Source: CAZSAT01 sp964604675
Lineage (GTDB): Bacteria > Myxococcota_A > UBA796 > CAJQPC01
NCBI GenBank assembly: GCA_964604675.1
Contig: CAZSAT010000005.1
Coordinates: 1 to 64,000, forward strand
Direction of reading: 5' to 3'
Length of the DNA: 64,000 nt
Positions 61,837 to 64,000 of this stretch are shown piece by piece (positions within the stretch are counted from its first letter, which is position 1; each line of letters opens with the position of its first letter). A model generated the notes under the pieces. That model was not told the DNA's origin. It was given only the letters and a program-made list of their open reading frames with translations, and ran no database searches. A program made the position numbers and the translations under genes.

Positions 61837-62207
61837 CACGCGCAGGCGTCGCAGCGGCCGACGAGCTGCACCTCGTCGGTGCGCTGGCGCAGGGCCTTGG
61901 GGAGGGCGAGGTCGAGCTCGGGCAGGCAGCGGACGTCGCCACAGTCGCCGCACACGAAGTGCGGGTGGTCGCGGTCGCGCACCGGCTCGAAGCGCCAGGC
62001 GTGGTCACCGGCGTCGAAGCGCCGCAGCACCCCCGCGTCCGCCAGCGCCACGAGGTTCCGGTACACCGTGGCGCGGTCCAGCTCCGGGAGTCGGGCTGCG
62101 AGCTCGGGGTGGCTGAGCGGGGTGGCGCTCGCCACCAGGGTGCGCAGCACCTCGATGCGCGCGGGGGTGGCTCGGAGCCCGGCTTGCCGGAGACGCTCGC
62201 GGATCAC
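61836..62207 (-). CDS. Fur/Zur-family metal-sensing regulator
   Basis: The 123-residue protein is a Fur-family regulator: MIRERLRQAGLRATPARIEVLRTLVASATPLSHPELAARLPELDRATVYRNLVALADAGVLRRF (winged helix, with ATVYRNL as DNA-recognition helix), then HPHFVCGDCGDVRC (metal and structural Cys) and a terminal CDACA. The two Cys-x2-Cys sites hold structural zinc. I favour a zinc-sensing (Zur) role because the gene sits in an operon with a ZIP transporter (GTGA overlap at 62204-62207) and before dapC. The GTG start at 62207 is the shortest one keeping the winged helix. Iron sensing is the alternative. Confidence 0.8.
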   Translation of the reverse strand: MIRERLRQAGLRATPARIEVLRTLVASATPLSHPELAARLPELDRATVYRNLVALADAGVLRRFDAGDHAWRFEPVRDRDHPHFVCGDCGDVRCLPELDLALPKALRQRTDEVQLVGRCDACA

Positions 62208-62851
62208 GGCGCATGCTCGTGGTGGTGGCCGCGGAAGCCGTGGCCGACGACGTAGAGCAGCAGGCCGGCGAGCCCGGCGGTGAGCCAGGGCGCGATGGGT
62301 TCCATCCAGCCGTTGCCCGCCTGGGCGCCGATGGCGACCCCGGCGACGGTGCCGACCCCCAACCACACGGCACGCCTCAGCGCGACCGTGCGGCCGTCGT
62401 GCTCGGCGTAGCCCAACAGCGCCGCGATCACGATGGGCGCGGCGTGGGCCGCGACCGCGAGCGCGACCGCGAGGCTCGCACCCAGGGCGCGGGCTGCCGC
62501 GATCTGCAGCCCGTCGATCAGCTGGTGGGCGACGAGCGCGAGGAACGCGAGCTCGACGCCGATCTCGATCTGACGCGTCACCCGGCCTGCGACCCAGGGC
62601 AGCGCTGCGCCCGCGAGGAACACGGGCGCGACGGTCGGACCGCCCGCCTCGAAGGCTTCGGGCAGCAGATCGAGCACGATGACCGCGACCGCGGCGGCCA
62701 GCGCCACCCAGCGCAGCACCTTGCCCGCGCGGACCGCGCCCGCACCCTGGGGCACCAAGACCGCCGCGCTGCCGAGCAGCACAGGAGGCAGGGCACAGGC
62801 GAGGGACACGAGCACGGCCCGGCGGGTATCGCCTGGGTGCGCCAGCTGCAA
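62204..62851 (-). CDS. ZIP family metal transporter
   Basis: The protein of up to 215 residues has about eight hydrophobic segments and ZIP motifs: DLLPEAFEAGG (the DLLPE-type helix of ZIP proteins) and AHQLIDGLQIAAARALG (HxxxDG metal-binding motif in helix IV). It likely brings zinc or another divalent metal into the cytoplasm. The start is uncertain: TTG 62851 lies inside the palindrome 62844-62864, while GTG 62815 or 62809 would place that palindrome in the upstream region. No clear Shine-Dalgarno favours any. Overlaps the Fur/Zur gene by GTGA. Ends HHHEHAP, a His-rich tail. Confidence 0.7.
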   Translation of the reverse strand: MQLAHPGDTRRAVLVSLACALPPVLLGSAAVLVPQGAGAVRAGKVLRWVALAAAVAVIVLDLLPEAFEAGGPTVAPVFLAGAALPWVAGRVTRQIEIGVELAFLALVAHQLIDGLQIAAARALGASLAVALAVAAHAAPIVIAALLGYAEHDGRTVALRRAVWLGVGTVAGVAIGAQAGNGWMEPIAPWLTAGLAGLLLYVVGHGFRGHHHEHAP

Positions 62852-62864
62852 CGGCGTTGCAGCT
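62844..62864. promoter_or_regulatory. 21-bp palindrome, candidate Fur/Zur operator
   Basis: Two perfect 10-bp inverted arms, AGCTGCAACG and CGTTGCAGCT, flank a single central G. It lies at the 5' end of the ZIP gene, just after the stop of the preceding glycosyltransferase gene (62863). Palindromes of about 10-1-10 are the usual shape of Fur-family operators, and the operon encodes such a regulator. The identity as operator is inferred, not seen. Confidence 0.5.
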
Positions 62865-64000
62865 ACCAGGGCACCCGGAGGTCCTCACAGGCCTGCTCCC
62901 AGGCGGGGATGGCCGCCGGGCTCCGGTCGATCAGCAGCACGCGATCGCCGTCGCTGCAGCCGACGTACCAGGCCCACCCGCGGCCGACTCCGTCGGCGAA
63001 GCTCTCGGCGTCGCAGGCCCCCGGCGTGGGCCGCTTGGTCGAGGGTCGCCAGGCGCCGAGATCGGTCTCGCCGGCGACCCAGGCCTCCCCGCGGGCCTCG
63101 CAGACACCCGGGTGGCTGGCGGGCAGGTCGTCGTGGGCTCGGCGCCCGACCGCTGGAAGCAACGCGTCCGGCACGTCGGTCACGGCCAGCTCTCCGTCGG
63201 TGCTGACCAGCCGGCGACCGGCGCCTTCGTCGAACGCGATCCGCTCTTCGGCACCTCGTGCGATCGCCCGGGCATCGCTGGCCACCGTGCCGCCGATCCA
63301 GCCTTCGGAGAGCCCGATGCCGACGCGACGACCCAGCTCGTAGACGTGGTGCTGCCGGCAGCTCGGGTACAGGTCGTCGTGCCCGGCGAGCGCTTCGAGG
63401 GCGGCAGCGACGTCCTGGGGCCGTCCCTGCATCCGAGCTCGGCGCTGCGGCGGGTCGCCGGTCGGCACGGTCTTGTCGACCGTTGCATCGCGGGTGTAGA
63501 CCACACGGTCGAGCTGATCCCCGCGGTCCGCGTCCCAGAGGCTGGCGCGCTGGACCAGGCCGAAGAGCGCGATGGGGACCACCAGGCCTCGGGGTCCCCA
63601 GGCGGCGCCGAGCATCAGCAGCGGAACGAGCGGCGCTCGGTAGCGGAGGTTGAAGGTCCTCGTCATGTCGAGGTCGGGGTTCCGGTACCAGAGGTCGTGG
63701 CGGAGGGCGTAGGCTGCGACCAGAGCGAACAACGCTGCGGCGGCGAAGCGCCCGACGCGCTGGCCGCGGACGCGGAGGAGCCCCCAGACCGTCGCGACCA
63801 CCAGGCCCGCCCACCAGACCGTCGGCCACGAGCCGAGATCCCCGTACTCGAGCGGGTCCCAGAGCGAGGTGCGGAGGTAGTCGCCGGCGAACCACTCCCA
63901 CAGCCGCTCGGGGGGCGCGAGCTCGACACCGAGCCACTTGTCGGCCTCGAGCTCGGCCGACTGCGGGCGTGCCTGGTGGAACCACCACCGGGGGGCGAAC
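62863..64000 (-). CDS. Membrane glycosyltransferase-like protein, C-terminal part (partial)
   Basis: The open frame runs to the window edge without a stop (I checked the codons from 63802 to 64000), so the gene starts to the right. Visible parts: a loop with ELAPPERLWEWFAGDYLRTSLWDPLEYGDLG, two hydrophobic helices (WPTVWWAGLVVATVWGLL, AAALFALVAAYAL), RYRAPLVPLLMLGAAWGPRGLVVPIALFG, and then a ~250-residue soluble domain with several Cys. It resembles the membrane and periplasmic end of GT-C-type enzymes, as in the 57143-58753 gene. The stop lies directly before the palindrome and ZIP gene. Function uncertain. Confidence 0.5.
   Translation of the reverse strand, partial: FAPRWWFHQARPQSAELEADKWLGVELAPPERLWEWFAGDYLRTSLWDPLEYGDLGSWPTVWWAGLVVATVWGLLRVRGQRVGRFAAAALFALVAAYALRHDLWYRNPDLDMTRTFNLRYRAPLVPLLMLGAAWGPRGLVVPIALFGLVQRASLWDADRGDQLDRVVYTRDATVDKTVPTGDPPQRRARMQGRPQDVAAALEALAGHDDLYPSCRQHHVYELGRRVGIGLSEGWIGGTVASDARAIARGAEERIAFDEGAGRRLVSTDGELAVTDVPDALLPAVGRRAHDDLPASHPGVCEARGEAWVAGETDLGAWRPSTKRPTPGACDAESFADGVGRGWAWYVGCSDGDRVLLIDRSPAAIPAWEQACEDLRVPW

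Overview
The window is roughly 64 kb of very GC-rich bacterial DNA (about 70% by eye) that contains a chromosomal replication-origin neighbourhood. Several traits point to the Myxococcota or a close deltaproteobacterial relative: a MYXO-CTERM-like C-terminal anchor, MopE-like Asp/Cys metal-binding repeats, FG-GAP lipoproteins, many GTG and TTG starts and tightly overlapped genes. This placement is inferred from gene content; no rRNA is present to settle it.

Layout. (1) 1-2373 is a decayed accessory patch: a helicase start, a frame-broken phospholipase-D-like gene, McrBC-like remnants and a DUF5615/DUF433 toxin-antitoxin pair. It ends at a tRNA-Pro(CGG) gene whose 3' part is duplicated upstream, as integrated elements leave behind. 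(2) 2445-7037 carries small genes and a type III-like Mod/Res pair whose Res lacks a visible nuclease domain. (3) 7028-10369 is a minus-strand housekeeping operon: def, fmt, rpe, a TPR protein and a thioesterase. (4) 10375-26684 is dominated by secreted lipoproteins: two alkaline-phosphatase-superfamily enzymes, a sulfotransferase, FG-GAP proteins, a MopE/lamin-tail protein, and a TumE-like toxin-antitoxin pair. (5) 26722-37960 holds a GAF/HD-GYP protein, an SDR/CDF/zinc-ribbon operon, htpG, a MYXO-CTERM MopE-like protein, an OmpA-like protein and two small outer-membrane-type proteins.

(6) 38010-52799 is the origin region. On the minus strand lie dnaA, dnaN, recF, gyrB, a FabH-like ketosynthase and two ArsA-type ATPases; divergent on the plus strand lie rpmH, rnpA, yidD, yidC, jag and mnmE. 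The dnaA-dnaN gap has DnaA-box-like sequences beside an AT-richer stretch and is the best oriC candidate. The dnaN-recF gap is filled by a 150-bp tandem repeat. (7) 52825-56342 holds a glutathione-synthase-like gene, a TPR protein, xth and a small membrane protein. (8) 56346-64000 is a long minus-strand run: a partial membrane glycosyltransferase, a ZIP transporter, a Fur/Zur regulator, dapC, dapD, dapE, a second glycosyltransferase and a rhomboid protease. A near-perfect palindrome at the start of the ZIP gene could be the Zur operator, linking zinc supply to the zinc-dependent DapE.

Most interesting: the ZIP-Zur-dapCDE arrangement, the ArsA pair in which one partner lacks the signature P-loop lysine, the hairpin-rich tandem repeat between dnaN and recF, the Arg/Asp repeat linker inside Jag/KhpB, and the compact Mod/Res pair. 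I found no CRISPR array and no intact insertion sequence.
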